NCBI RefSeq assembly: GCF_022747945.1
Contig: NZ_JALDST010000001.1
Span: forward strand, 4,092,001 to 4,156,000
DNA: 64,000 nt
Direction: 5' to 3'
Source of the DNA: Micromonospora sp. R77
GTDB lineage: Bacteria > Actinomycetota > Actinomycetes > Mycobacteriales > Micromonosporaceae
Shown here: piece after piece, positions 34,443-46,668 of the stretch
Layout: every line of letters begins with the position of its first letter
Numbering within the stretch: the stretch's first letter is position 1
Position numbers and translations under genes: made by a program
The notes under the pieces: generated by a model
The model's database searches: none
The model's input: the letters and a program-made list of their open reading frames with translations, nothing else
Told to the model about the DNA's origin: nothing

Positions 34443-34581
34443 TACAAGTTTGATGTCGTCAATGAATCGGTGCCGGAACGGGCGATGTGTGCGTCCCTTC
34501 GATCAGGAGCGGGCGACGGCGGCCCTTGCCGGTCCGGTGCAAGGGAGGGGCCTCCGATTCATTTGCGCCATCAAACTCGTA
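34443..34581. repeat. 139-bp structured element with 28-bp imperfect terminal inverted repeats
   Basis: The arms 34443-34470 and 34554-34581 pair over 28 bases with about six mismatches (CCGATTCATT and CATCAAACT blocks exact). The arms are AT-rich against a very GC-rich background. An inner hairpin (CCCTTGC 34523-34529 with GCAAGGG 34539-34545) sits inside. It lies in the 426-bp gap between mnmA and the MetE-like gene; I see no gene in the rest of that gap. It could be a miniature inverted-repeat element or a folded non-coding RNA. Confidence 0.55.
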
Positions 34582-34677
34582 GCGTCGTGAAGGCAGCCCG
34601 TTCCGCGACGCGACGCCGTGCTGCGCCCGTACCCGGCCCTGCCGGGCGGCGACCGGCGCGGCGGATAGTCTTCGGCC

Positions 34678-35682
34678 GTGACTGAACAGGCGTGGCCCTG
34701 GCCGGCCGGGACGGCGACCGGCATCGGTTCCCTCCCCGGCACCGACATCGCCGAGGCGCAGCGGGTGGTGCTGGGCGAGCTGCCGGGCCTGCCGCACCTG
34801 CCCGAGCTGCCCGCACGCGGTCCGGGCGCGGACCTGATCGGGCGGACGGGCGGCCTGCTGGTCGAGCTTCCGGTCGAGCTGTACGCGGCCCGCTGGCGGA
34901 TCGCCCCGCGCCCCGGCCGGGACCTGCGCCGGGCCCGTGACCTGATGGAACGCGACCTCGACCAGCTCGCCGAGCAGGCCGAGGGGTACGCCGGGCCGGT
35001 CAAGGTCCAGGCGGCCGGCCCGTTCACCCTGGCCGCCTCGGTGGAGCTGCCGATCGGCGGTCGGCTGCTGCGCGACCCGGGCGCGGTCCGGGACCTCACC
35101 GGCTCCCTGGCCGAGGGGCTGCGCGGCCACGTCGCGGCGGTGTCCCGGCGGCTGCCCGGGGCAGCCGTGCTGCTCCAGCTCGACGAGCCGTCCCTGCCGG
35201 CGGTGCTGACCGGCCGGGTGCCCACCGAGAGCGGCTTCGGCACCCACCGGCCGGTGGAGCCGGAGGTGGCTCGCACGCTGCTGCGCGCCGTGATCGACGC
35301 CGCCGGGGTGCCGACCGTGGTGCACTGCTGCGCCCCCGACGTGCCGCTGGAGCTGATCCGCATCGCCGGGGCGGTCGGCGTCGCGCTCGACCTCGGCCTG
35401 CTCACCGAGCTGGACCCGCTCGGCGAGGCCCTCGACGCCGGGTTCGGGCTGCTGGCCGGCGCCGCACCGGCGCTGCCGCCGGCGGCCGGTCGCGCGCCGA
35501 CCTCGGCCCAGGTCGCCGACCGGGTACGCACCCTCTGGGACCGCCTCGGCTTTCCCCGCCGTCGCCTCGCCGAGCAGGTGGTGGTCACCCCGGCCTGTGG
35601 CCTGGCCGGTGCCACCCCGGCGTACGCCCGGGCGGTGCTGGCCGCCTGCCGCGACGCCGGGCGGCGGCTCGTCGAGGAGTGA
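34678..35682 (+). CDS. MetE C-terminal domain protein (methionine synthase homologue)
   Basis: A 334-residue homologue of only the catalytic, zinc-binding half of cobalamin-independent methionine synthase (full MetE is about 750). The opening TATGIGSLPGTDIAEA and the zinc ligands in VVHCCAPD and VVTPACGLAG are present, with LQLDEPSLPAVL in between. It lacks the N-terminal folate-binding half, so it resembles archaeal-type MetE or core MetE proteins that may use a methyl-corrinoid donor. True methionine synthesis is unproven. GTG start at 34678. Confidence 0.85.
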   Translation: MTEQAWPWPAGTATGIGSLPGTDIAEAQRVVLGELPGLPHLPELPARGPGADLIGRTGGLLVELPVELYAARWRIAPRPGRDLRRARDLMERDLDQLAEQAEGYAGPVKVQAAGPFTLAASVELPIGGRLLRDPGAVRDLTGSLAEGLRGHVAAVSRRLPGAAVLLQLDEPSLPAVLTGRVPTESGFGTHRPVEPEVARTLLRAVIDAAGVPTVVHCCAPDVPLELIRIAGAVGVALDLGLLTELDPLGEALDAGFGLLAGAAPALPPAAGRAPTSAQVADRVRTLWDRLGFPRRRLAEQVVVTPACGLAGATPAYARAVLAACRDAGRRLVEE

Positions 35683-35717
35683 CGTTTGCTGTCGTACCCG
35701 CGGGGCAGGATGCGGTC

Positions 35718-36086
35718 ATGATTGGACAGTTGCGGTCAGTGGTGGTCGACTGCCCGGACCCGCGCGCCCTGGCCGGTTTCTATGCCGAGCTGCTGGGCCT
35801 GCCGCTGGTCGAGGAGCAGTCCGACGGCGACGACTGGGTGGTGCTCGGCGGGCCACCCGGACACCAACCCCGGATCGCCTTCCAGAAGGCGCCCGACCTG
35901 CGTCCGCCGGCCTGGCCCGACCCGGAGCGGCCGCAGCAGTTCCACCTCGACGTCACCGTCGACGACATCGGGACCGCCGAGCGGGCCGCGCTGGCCCTGG
36001 GTGCCCGGCGACTGCCCGGCGAGGGCGAGGGCTTCCGGGTCTACGCCGACCCGGCCGGCCACCCGTTCTGCCTCTGCTGGGACTGA
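35718..36086 (+). CDS. VOC-family (glyoxalase-like) protein
   Basis: 122 residues with two beta-alpha-beta-beta-beta modules: LRSVVVDCPDPRALAGFYAELLGLP and FHLDVTVDDIGTAERAALALGA (in parts), ending GHPFCLCWD. The fold binds a metal in dioxygenases and glyoxalases or a ligand in resistance proteins; this one is of the common actinobacterial unknown-substrate type. The ATG at 35718 follows GGGGCAGG; an upstream in-frame ATG is less likely. Confidence 0.85.
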   Translation: MIGQLRSVVVDCPDPRALAGFYAELLGLPLVEEQSDGDDWVVLGGPPGHQPRIAFQKAPDLRPPAWPDPERPQQFHLDVTVDDIGTAERAALALGARRLPGEGEGFRVYADPAGHPFCLCWD

Positions 36087-36150
36087 CCGGCCCCGGCGCG
36101 CGGCCGAGCTGACCGGCCCCGGCGGCGGGCGGAGCTTGCCGGCAGGGGGC

Positions 36151-37163
36151 ATGATCGCCACCGTGATCGACTCTCCGCCCCGCCGCGCCGCCGGCTCGCT
36201 CTTCGGCCTCGCCTACGGCGACGCCCTGGGCAAGCCCACCGAGTTCCTCACCGTCGCCGAGATCGTCCGCCGGTACGGCCCGGCCGGTCCCCGGGAGCTG
36301 GTCGGCGATCCGGCGCCGGTCACCGACGACACCCAGATGGCCCTCGCCGTGGCGTGGGCGCTGCACGACGCGCCCGCGTACGCGCCGGAGGTGGTCGAGC
36401 CGTTGCTGCGGCAGCGCTTCGTCGCCTGGTCGGTCAGCCCGGACAACAACCGCGCGCCGGGGATGACCTGTCTGCGGGCCTGTGCCGAGCTGGCCGTGGG
36501 CACCCGGTGGCAGGCGGCGACCGTGGCCGGGTCGAAGGGCTGCGGCGCCAACATGCGGGTCACCCCGGTCGGGCTGCTCGACGTCGACCTGGACACCCTG
36601 GCCGGGCTGGCGCAGCTCCAGGCCGGCCTGACCCACGGTCACCCGACCGGGCTGGCGGCCAGCGAACTCACCGCGTACGCGGTCCGCCTGCTGCGCGACG
36701 GCGCCGCGCTGGCGGAGCTGCCCGGCCTGCTCACCGCGCGGGCCCACGACCAGCGGCGGGTCTACCGGGGTGACTGGCTCGGTGACCTCTGGCAGCGCCC
36801 CGGGGTGGCGACGGCCGAGGAGTTCATCGCCCGGGGCTGGGACGAGTGCCGGCACGCCCTCGACCGGCTCGACGCCGCGCTGGCCCGCGGCGACGACGGC
36901 GGCGACCCGTGCCGGCACACCGGCGAGGCTGGATCGCCGAGGAGGCCCTGGCGACCGCGCTGCTCTGTGCGTTGTGGCACGCCGACGACCCGGTCGGCGC
37001 GCTGGCCCAGGGCGCCACCACCGCCGGTGACTCCGACTCCATCGCGGCGCTCGCCGGCGCCTTCGTCGGCGCGGCCCGGGGCATGCCCGCCTGGCCCGCC
37101 GACTGGGCGACCCGCATCGAGTACGCCGACCGGCTCACCGCCCTCGCGGCGGCCACCGGCTGA
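36151..37163 (+). CDS. ADP-ribosylglycohydrolase family protein (one indel)
   Basis: DraG/ARH-type hydrolase that removes ADP-ribose from proteins or small molecules. N-terminal FGLAYGDALGKPTEF and the metal motif TDDTQMALAVAWAL are clear; the second metal motif is GDSDSIAALAGAFVGA. The frame shifts near 36928. Inserting one G turns GEAGSPRR into GEGWIAEEALATALLC and restores the C-terminal third, ending at 37163. Start ATG 36151 has GGGGG close upstream; GTG 36163 is possible. Confidence 0.87.
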
Positions 37164-37227
37164 CCCGACGCCGATCCCGATGCCGGGCCGGCGACCTGCC
37201 GGAGTCGGAGCCCGGCCGCGCCGGCGG

Positions 37228-37797
37228 TCAGACCGCCAGGTGGGGCAGCTTGCGGACCTGCCGCCAAAGGGTGGGGTCGCAGCTGCCGGCGCGATCGGCG
37301 AAGGCGGCCTCGGGCACGTGGATCGGCTCGCTGACGTCGAGGAAGCTGTCGTGGTCGGCGTCGGCGTCCCAGCTGCGGGTGGGGATCCGTACGTGGTCGT
37401 CCCGGTCGGACTTGTCCTGACTGGTGATCTTCAGGACGTCGGCGCCCCGGCCGTCGGCGCGCAGCACCAGGCAGGGGCGGACCTTCGAGCCGGTGCCGTC
37501 GGCGTACGGCACGTCGGCCCACCAGATCTCGCCGGGTTGCGGCGCGCCGGCCGGTCGACGGTCCGCCCCACGGGCCGGGGCGGGGCGCTGCTCCGGCCCG
37601 CCGGGTCCCGCCGCGTTCCGGTCGAAGCCGGTGCGTCCCGGTCTCCCGCCGCGTCCGGTCGGGTCCCCGTCGTCCGGTCGCCGGTGCCGTCGCCGGGCCC
37701 GGGCGCCGGTCGGCCACCCGACGACGCCACTCGCTCCACAGCCAGCCGGCCGCGACGGCGGCCACGATCGCCACCGCCAGAGCACCCAGTCCGGCAT
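37228..37797 (-). CDS. Membrane-anchored PemK/MazF-like protein (two compensating indels)
   Basis: The C-terminal 115 residues are a PemK/MazF fold: PQPGEIWWADVPYADGTGSKVRPCLVLRA, then KITSQDKSDRDDHVRIP and the end LWRQVRKL. The N-terminus MPDWVL leads, in the neighbouring frame between about 37785 and 37700, into AVAIVAAVAAGWLWSEWRRR, a transmembrane anchor. The original frame then supplies the Arg/Gly/Pro linker. No antitoxin gene is adjacent on either strand. It may be an RNase tethered to the membrane or a repurposed fold; activity is unproven. Confidence 0.8.
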   Translation of the reverse strand: MPDWVLWRWRSWPPSRPAGCGASGVVGWPTGARARRRHRRPDDGDPTGRGGRPGRTGFDRNAAGPGGPEQRPAPARGADRRPAGAPQPGEIWWADVPYADGTGSKVRPCLVLRADGRGADVLKITSQDKSDRDDHVRIPTRSWDADADHDSFLDVSEPIHVPEAAFADRAGSCDPTLWRQVRKLPHLAV

Positions 37798-37958
37798 CCG
37801 TACCTGCCTCTCGCCCGTGGCGGGCACACCGCGCCGCCGTGCGGCGATCGCCGCACGGCCCCGGCCGGTCCGCCCGCCGGCGCGGCGGGTGCCGCCGGGC
37901 CTGCTCAGGCCGGGTGCCCGGACGGGTGTCCCACCCGACCGCTACGGTGCGGGGGTAG

Positions 37959-40136
<2,178 letters not shown>

Positions 40137-40296
40137 CCCGCCGAGGTGACGCCGGATCGGTCCTGGCGGTGTATACCAACTTAATTACGACTACGACCGA
40201 TTCGTGGCTGTCGTGTCGGGGAAATCGGGACCAAGGGCGTTTCATTGGTGCACGGCGTGTCACCGGTGCACGCCACGGCCGTCCCCGGGAGGTGCG

Positions 40297-42865
40297 ATGG
40301 AGGCCGCCGACCCGCGAAACTCCGTCCCGCCCGGACGGGTGGCGCCCTTCTTCGGCTTCGTCGCGGCCGTCGCCGTCGTGGCCCTCGCCGTCTCGGTGGG
40401 GCCGCTGGTCGGGCTGCCCGCGCGGCTGCCCGAACTGCCGGCCGCGTTCTGGACCATGGCGGTGCTCGCCGTCGCCTGCGACGCGCGTCCGTTCGTCCCG
40501 CCCGGCCGGCGGCAGACCTCCGCGGTCTTCCCGTCGACCTGCTTCACCTTCGCCATCCTGCTCGGCTGGGGGCTCGGCCCGGCCGTGGCGGTGCAGGCGG
40601 TGGCGGTCGCCGTGTCCGGGTGGCGGATGGGATACGCCCCCTGGCGCACCGGCTTCAACGCCGCCCAGTACGCCTGCGCCCTCGGCGCCGGATACGCCTT
40701 CAGCCGGTTCGGTCCGGGCGGCATCTTCGACGGCGGCCGGCTGCACTGGACCGACGTGGCGGCGGTCGGTGGCGCCACCGCCGCCTGGTTCGCGGTCAAC
40801 TACGGGCTGGTGACCACAGCCGTCCGGCTGCGCTTCGGCGACCGCTGGTGGCCGAGCCTGCGCCACGGCCTGCCCTACGAGCTGCTCTCCACCGGCTCGC
40901 TGCTGCTGCTCGCCCCGGTGCTGATCGCCGCCGCCCGGGCCGGCGCGGCGCTGATCCCGCTGGTGCTGGTGCCGCTCTTCGCCGTCTACCGGATGGCCCG
41001 GCTCTCCACCGAGCACGAGCAGCTCGCCGCCCTCGACCCGCTCACCGGCCTGCCCAACCGCAAGGCGCTGCTGGCGGAGGTGGCCGAGCAGGTGCACCTG
41101 CACGCCGAGCGGACCGCCCGCGGCGGGCCGGACGGGCACCTGGCGCTGCTGCTGCTCGACCTGGACCGGTTCAAGCACGTCAACGACGCCCTCGGGCACG
41201 CGGTGGGGGACCGGCTGCTGGTGGAGGTGAGCGCCCGGCTCACCGACGCGGCGGGCGGCGACCTGGTGGCCCGGCTCGGCGGCGACGAGTTCGCCCTCCT
41301 GGTGCCCCGGCTGACCGGCACCGAGCAGGCCCGCGAGGTGGCCGAACGGGTCGTCGCCGCACTGGCCGAGCCGGTGAGCCTGGACGGCCTGCCGCTGGAC
41401 GTGGGCGGTTCGATCGGCATCGCGCTCTATCCCGAGCACGGCGAGGACTTCGCCACCCTGATGCGCCACGCCGACGTGGCGATGTACGACGCGAAGCACC
41501 GCAACGACACCATCGCCGTGTACGCCGCCGAGTCCGACCACAACTCGGCCGAGCGGTTGAGTCTCCTGGCCGATCTGCGGCGCGTACTCGAATCGCCGGT
41601 GCACCGCGCCGGCGCCTCGAGCCCGCCGGCCGAACGGCGGGGCGGGGACGGTGCCGCTCTGGCGCCGACCGGCGGGCTGGCCGACGGGGTCGGCGCGGTC
41701 GGTCCCGGCTCGCGGTGCCGACCGGCGATCTCGGCGCGGGCGGGGACGTGTCCGGCCGGTGGCGGTGGCGGCGTCGCCGGGAGCGGATGGAGCTGCGGCC
41801 CGACGACGAGCTGATCAACCGGATCGTCACCGGGGCCGATCCGATCAGCGCCGCGCCGGGCGTACCGCCACCAACGGTGTGCGTTCCGCCAGTCCGGTCC
41901 CGGCTCCGGGTGGCCGGGACGGGCCGGCCCCGGCCGACGTCGCGGACGAGCTGGTCGCTGCGACGCCGGACCCCGACCGGGCCGGTCACCGGGTCGCCGA
42001 CAGCGGGGTCGCCGACAGCCGGGTCGGCGGCGGCCGGGTCGGAGTGGACGGCGTGACCGGCGGGTCGGGCCGGGAGGGCGGTGACGACCCGGGCGAGATC
42101 ACCATGTACTACCAGCCGCAGATCGCCATCGCGACCGGTGAGGTCGTCGGCGTCGAGGCGCTGCTGCGCTGGCGGCACCCCCGGCGCGGGATGGTCGACC
42201 CGGGTGAGCTGATCCAGGTCGCCGAGCAGAGCGCGGTGATGCGGCTGCTCACCCGGCGGGTGGTGGACGACGTGGTGGAGCAGCTGGCCACCTGGTCGGC
42301 GGCCGGGATCACGCTGCGCGCCGCGCTGAACGTCAGCGTTCGTGACCTGCACACCGGCGAGGTCGCCGACCAGATCGCCGACCGGCTCACCCGGTACGGC
42401 GTCCGCCCGGAGCGGCTCCAGGTGGAGATCACCGAGGGGGCCCTGATGGCCGACCCCCGGCGGGTGCTGGCCACCATCTCCCAGCTGCACCGGATCGGCG
42501 TGGGCATCGCGCTGGACGACTTCGGCACCGGCTACTCGTCGTTGCAGCACCTGCGCAGGCTGCCGCTGTCGGAGATGAAGGTGGACCGGTCGTTCGTACT
42601 CGGGATGGCCGACGACCCCGACGACGCGGCGATCGTCCGGTCGATGATCGAGCTGGCCGGCGCGCTCGGGCTGCGGGTGGTGGCCGAGGGCGTGGAGGAC
42701 GAGCGGACCTGGCGGCTGCTCCACGCGGCCGGCTGCGACGTGGCGCAGGGTTGGTTCCACGCCCGTCCCATGCCGGCCGAGGAACTGGTCGGCTGGCTGG
42801 CCCGGTACCGGCCGGTGCGGCCCGGCGGACCCGGCGTGGAGGTGCCGCGCCGGCCCGGCCGCTGA
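40297..42865 (+). CDS. GGDEF-EAL cyclic-di-GMP protein with N-terminal membrane domain (two indels in the linker)
   Basis: The ATG at 40297 follows GGGAGG. Six or seven N-terminal transmembrane segments (to about residue 240) form a membrane sensor domain. The GGDEF domain follows (DPLTGLPNRKALL, DLDRFKHVNDALGH, intact RLGGDEFALL). The EAL domain is in YYQPQIAIATGEVVGVEALLRWRHP, NVSVRDL, DDFGTGYSSLQHLRRLP and VAEGVE. Both active sites look intact, so it could make or degrade c-di-GMP. The linker (41700-42060) passes through three frames, with apparent indels near 41706 and 41872. The EAL part would otherwise be a separate piece without a start. Confidence 0.87.
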
Positions 42866-42969
42866 CCTGACCGGCCGGGCCGGCGTCTTCGCCGAATGAC
42901 GCCCGCAGCGCACCGGAGGCGGGAGATCCTGCAGGGAGGCGGGGGACACCGGCGAGGTGAGGAGAGGCC

Positions 42970-44607
42970 GTGCGATCGGAGCGCAGGCGGGTCGCCGCGC
43001 TGCTGGCGCTCTCCGCCCTGGTGCCGGTGACCGAGGCCGCCGTGATCGCCGCGATCGGCTTCCAGGCCGTCCGTGGACTGTCGCCCCAGTCGAGCGCCGT
43101 CTGGCCCTACGGCGCCTACCACGACATGCGCTGGCTGCTGGTCTACCACAGGTCGATCCCCGGCTTCCTGCTGGAACTGCTGGCGATCACGGTCCTGCGC
43201 GGGGTGTACTCCGCGGCGCTGGTCGGATTCTCCTGGCCGGCGCAGCAGCCCCGCCCGTCGTGGCGCTGGCTCGTCCGGCGCAACGTCGAGGTCGCGGCGT
43301 TGGCCGCGGTGGTCGTCTCGCCGTGGGCCGCGTTCTCGGTGGCGTTCGCGACGGTGACGCTCTCCTGGTTCCTGGCCGCCTCGCTGGTGCCCATGCTGAT
43401 CCTGTCCCCGTTCCTGATCCGGGCGGGGGCGGTGGACCACTGGTGGCGGGGACTGCCGTCGGCGGAACTGGTCGGCTGGTCGGCGCTGAACGTCGTGCTG
43501 CTCACCGCCGCCGGGGCGGTGGCGGCGAGCGTGCCCGGCTGGTGGCCGGTGCCGGTGGTCGCCGTCGCGGGCGTGGCGAACGGGCTGCTGCGCCGACGGA
43601 CCGTGCACGGGGCCTTGCTGCCCCGCCGGGTGCGGTGGGCGCGGGTGCCGGTGGCGCCGCTGGCGGTCGTCCTCACCGTGGTCCTGGTGGTGCTGGTGCA
43701 GGGCGTGGTCGGCGTCGCCGGGCGGGGTACCCGGGGCGAGTGGCGGCCACCCGTCGTGACCCGGCCGCTGCCGCCGCAGGTCCGGCACGCGGTCATCGCG
43801 CTCGCCGGGCACGACTCGAGCTTCGACGGGCAACCGCCCGTGGACCCGAGGGTCGAGCGCTTCTCCTACCGGGGCCTGGACGCCCGGGGCCGTCCGATGC
43901 CATACCTGCCCCGGGACACCCACCGGTCGCTGCAGTCGAGTGCCGCCCTGCTCGCCGCCCAGGTCGACGAGGTGCACCGCCGCACCGGCCGGCCGGTGGC
44001 GCTGCTCGGGCAGAGCGAGGGCGCGATGGTGGTGCGGACCTTCCTCGAACACTTCCCGGGCTCCCCGGTGGAGGCCGCACTGCTGTTCAGCCCGCTGGTC
44101 CGGCCCGGGCGGTCCTACTACCCGCCGCCGCAGGCCCGCAGCGGCTGGGGGGTGGTCAGCGGCTGGGAGCTGCGGGCGATCGTCTGGCTGGCGAACCTGG
44201 TACGGACGCAGGACCAGTACGCCGACGAGCCGTTCATCCGGTCGATCGTCGACAACGCGCCGTTCTATCGGAACCGGGCGCTCTGTCCCGTGCCCGGGGT
44301 GCGGATGGTCGCCTTCCTGCCGACGACGAGCGCCGCCGAGGCCCCACCCGGCCAGTACGCGGGCATTCCCGTGGTCCAGATACCCGGGTTCCACGGCAGC
44401 CTGCTCGGCCGGCCGGAGGTCCAGGACCAGATCGCCGACTTCCTGACCGGGGCGAACCTGCACGCGGTACGCCCGGAGTACAGGCTGATCCAGCTCGTGG
44501 CCGCCCCCTGGCAGTTGCCGCCGCTGAAGATCTCCCTCAACCCCGTCTGGGGGGACGACGTGCAGAACGATCCGGCGTTCAGCGGCCGGGTCTGCCCGCC
44601 CCGGTGA
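42970..44607 (+). CDS. Membrane protein with C-terminal alpha/beta hydrolase domain
   Basis: 545 residues. The N-terminal 260 hold about six transmembrane helices (for instance [16 protein letters not shown] and [21 protein letters not shown] in parts). The C-terminal part is an alpha/beta hydrolase: [10 protein letters not shown], nucleophile elbow [11 protein letters not shown] and a late His in IPGFHGSL. Four Cys are rare and late. The GTG at 42970 has GAGGTGAGGAG upstream. It resembles no characterised lipase that I can name; an integral-membrane esterase or acyltransferase is plausible. The terminator at 44612 closes the unit. Confidence 0.78.
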   Translation: MRSERRRVAALLALSALVPVTEAAVIAAIGFQAVRGLSPQSSAVWPYGAYHDMRWLLVYHRSIPGFLLELLAITVLRGVYSAALVGFSWPAQQPRPSWRWLVRRNVEVAALAAVVVSPWAAFSVAFATVTLSWFLAASLVPMLILSPFLIRAGAVDHWWRGLPSAELVGWSALNVVLLTAAGAVAASVPGWWPVPVVAVAGVANGLLRRRTVHGALLPRRVRWARVPVAPLAVVLTVVLVVLVQGVVGVAGRGTRGEWRPPVVTRPLPPQVRHAVIALAGHDSSFDGQPPVDPRVERFSYRGLDARGRPMPYLPRDTHRSLQSSAALLAAQVDEVHRRTGRPVALLGQSEGAMVVRTFLEHFPGSPVEAALLFSPLVRPGRSYYPPPQARSGWGVVSGWELRAIVWLANLVRTQDQYADEPFIRSIVDNAPFYRNRALCPVPGVRMVAFLPTTSAAEAPPGQYAGIPVVQIPGFHGSLLGRPEVQDQIADFLTGANLHAVRPEYRLIQLVAAPWQLPPLKISLNPVWGDDVQNDPAFSGRVCPPR

Positions 44608-44611
44608 CCCG

Positions 44612-44641
44612 CCGCGGCGACGAGGCCCGCCGTCGCCGCGG
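44612..44641. terminator. Terminator hairpin
   Basis: Perfect 11-bp stem (44612-44622 with 44631-44641) directly after the membrane hydrolase gene. Confidence 0.7.
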
Positions 44642-44797
44642 GAGCCGCCGACGCCGGGTTCCTCACCGGGTGGGGGGAGTCGGAGGCGTCGACGGGACCG
44701 CAGGACAATAGACTCGCTCCGGTCACCGCGCGTCATCTCCCCGACGGCGCGGTCGGCGCACGCAGACGTCTCAGGACAGCCACGAAGGGGGCACCCG

Positions 44798-45103
44798 ATG
44801 GCCGCCATCTCCCGCGAGGAGGTCGCGCACCTGGCGCGACTGTCGCGGCTCGCCGTCACGGAGGAGGAGCTGGACACCTTCGCCGGCCAGCTCGACGTGA
44901 TCCTCCAGTCGGTCGCGCAGGTCGGTGAGGTCGCCGCGGCGGACATCCCGCCGACCTCCCACTCGGTGCCGCTGACGAACGTCCTGCGGGACGACGTCGT
45001 GGTGCCGGGCCTGACCCCGCAGGAGGCGCTGTCCGGTGCGCCCGACGCCGACCAGCAGCGGTTCCGCGTGCCGCGGATCCTGGACGAGGATGTGGCCTCA
45101 TGA
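44798..45103 (+). CDS. gatC: Asp/Glu-tRNA amidotransferase subunit C
   Basis: 101 residues starting [20 protein letters not shown], the classic GatC opening, and ending with [10 protein letters not shown]. It wraps around GatA and stabilises the GatCAB complex that amidates Glu-tRNA(Gln) or Asp-tRNA(Asn). GAAGGGGG precedes the ATG. gatA follows after a 76-base repeat-like insert. Confidence 0.95.
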   Translation: MAAISREEVAHLARLSRLAVTEEELDTFAGQLDVILQSVAQVGEVAAADIPPTSHSVPLTNVLRDDVVVPGLTPQEALSGAPDADQQRFRVPRILDEDVAS

Positions 45104-45179
45104 GCGAGCGCAGCGAGCGAATCATCAGACTCAGTGTGTTGGTGCCTCATGGCGGCACGGAGCGAAGCGGAGTGCCGGC
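45104..45179. repeat. REP-like insert between gatC and gatA
   Basis: Contains GAGCGAGCGCAGCGAGCGAA and, further on, the hairpin GGCAC-GGAGCGAAGCGGA-GTGCC. These self-complementary GAGCG/AGCGA words are, from memory, frequent between genes in Micromonosporaceae. It begins at the overlapping ATGAGCGA of the gatC stop and ends at an identical ATGAGCGA at the gatA start, as if inserted or duplicated there. Confidence 0.5.
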
Positions 45180-46655
45180 ATGAGCGACCTGATCAAGCTC
45201 AGCGCGAGCGAGATCGCCGGCCTGGTGAGCAGCGGTGAGACGAGCGCCGTCGAGGTGACGCAGGCGCACCTGGACCGGATCGCCGCCGTCGACGAGCGGG
45301 TGCACGCCTTCCTGCACGTGGACACCGAGGGCGCCCTCGCAGCCGCCCGCGCCGTGGACGAGCGCCGGGCCGCCGGCGAGGAGCTGGGCCCGCTCGCGGG
45401 CGTGCCGGTCGCGGTCAAGGACGTGCTCGCCACGAAGGGCGTACCGACCACCGTCGGGTCGAAGATCCTGGAGGGCTGGCGCCCGCCGTACGACGCGACG
45501 ATCGTGTCTCGGCTGCGCGAGGCCGGCACGGTGATGCTCGGCAAGACCAACATGGACGAGTTCGCGATGGGCTCCTCCACCGAATACTCCGCGTACGGGC
45601 CGACCCGCAACCCGTGGGACACCGACCGAATCCCGGGCGGCTCGGGTGGCGGCAGCGCGGCGGCCCTGGCCGCGTACGAGGCACCGCTGTCGATCGGCTC
45701 GGACACCGGCGGCTCGATCCGCCAGCCGGGTGCGGTCACCGGCACCGTCGGCGCGAAGCCCACCTACGGCGGCACCTCCCGGTACGGCCTGGTGGCGTTC
45801 TCCTCGTCGCTGGACACCCCCGGCCCGTGTGCCCGTACGGTGCTCGACGCCGCGCTGCTGCACCAGGTGATCGGCGGCCACGACCCGCGCGACTCCACCT
45901 CCATCCCCCAGCCGGTGCCGGACGTGGTGGCGGCGGCGCGGCGCGGCGCGAGCGGCGACCTGACCGGCGTGAAGCTCGGCATCGTCACCGAGTTCACCGG
46001 CGAGGGGGCGGAGCCGGGCGTGATGGCCGCGTTCCGCGAGAACGTGGACACCCTGGCCAAGCTGGGCGCCGAGATCGTCGAGATCTCCTGCCCGCACTTC
46101 AAGTACGCGCTGCCGGCCTACTACCTGATCGCGCCGAGCGAGTGCTCCTCCAACCTGGCCCGGTTCGACGGGGTCCGGTTCGGCCTGCGGGTCGGCGACG
46201 ACGGGAACCGGTCGCTGGAGGAGGTCATGTCGCTGACCCGGGAGGCCGGCTTCGGTCCCGAGGTCAAGCGGCGGATCATGCTCGGCACGTACGCGCTGTC
46301 GTCGGGCTACTACGACGCCTACTACGGGCAGGCGCAGAAGGTCCGTACGCTGATCACCCGGGACTTCACCTCGGCGTTCGAGCAGGTGGACGCGTTGATC
46401 TCGCCGACCACCCCGTTCGTGGCGTTCCCGCTCGGGGCGCGCACCTCGGACCCCTACCAGATGTACCTGGCCGACCTGTTCACCATCCCGACCAACCTGT
46501 ACGGCGGTCCGGCGATCTCGGTGCCCGCCGGGCTCTCCGAGGGCCTGCCGGTCGGTCTGCAGGTGATGGCCCCGACGATGGCGGACGACCGGATGTACCG
46601 GGTCGCCGCCGCGCTGGAGTCCGTGGTCGGCACGTTCACCCCACCGGCGCTGTGA
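45180..46655 (+). CDS. gatA: Asp/Glu-tRNA amidotransferase subunit A
   Basis: 491 residues of the amidase-signature family. The Ser-cisSer-Lys triad is Lys80 ([10 protein letters not shown]), Ser155 ([13 protein letters not shown]) and Ser179 ([11 protein letters not shown]). It releases ammonia from glutamine and channels it to GatB. ATG at 45180 with GCGGAGTG upstream. In the gatCAB operon. Confidence 0.97.
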   Translation: MSDLIKLSASEIAGLVSSGETSAVEVTQAHLDRIAAVDERVHAFLHVDTEGALAAARAVDERRAAGEELGPLAGVPVAVKDVLATKGVPTTVGSKILEGWRPPYDATIVSRLREAGTVMLGKTNMDEFAMGSSTEYSAYGPTRNPWDTDRIPGGSGGGSAAALAAYEAPLSIGSDTGGSIRQPGAVTGTVGAKPTYGGTSRYGLVAFSSSLDTPGPCARTVLDAALLHQVIGGHDPRDSTSIPQPVPDVVAAARRGASGDLTGVKLGIVTEFTGEGAEPGVMAAFRENVDTLAKLGAEIVEISCPHFKYALPAYYLIAPSECSSNLARFDGVRFGLRVGDDGNRSLEEVMSLTREAGFGPEVKRRIMLGTYALSSGYYDAYYGQAQKVRTLITRDFTSAFEQVDALISPTTPFVAFPLGARTSDPYQMYLADLFTIPTNLYGGPAISVPAGLSEGLPVGLQVMAPTMADDRMYRVAAALESVVGTFTPPAL

Positions 46656-46668
46656 GGCAGGAGCTCAG

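Noticed and set aside
42532..45150. Very long open frame on the minus strand (about 870 codons)
   Set aside because: It lies antisense to the EAL domain, the membrane hydrolase and gatC, is made of low-complexity Arg/Pro/Gly sequence, and reflects third-position GC bias.
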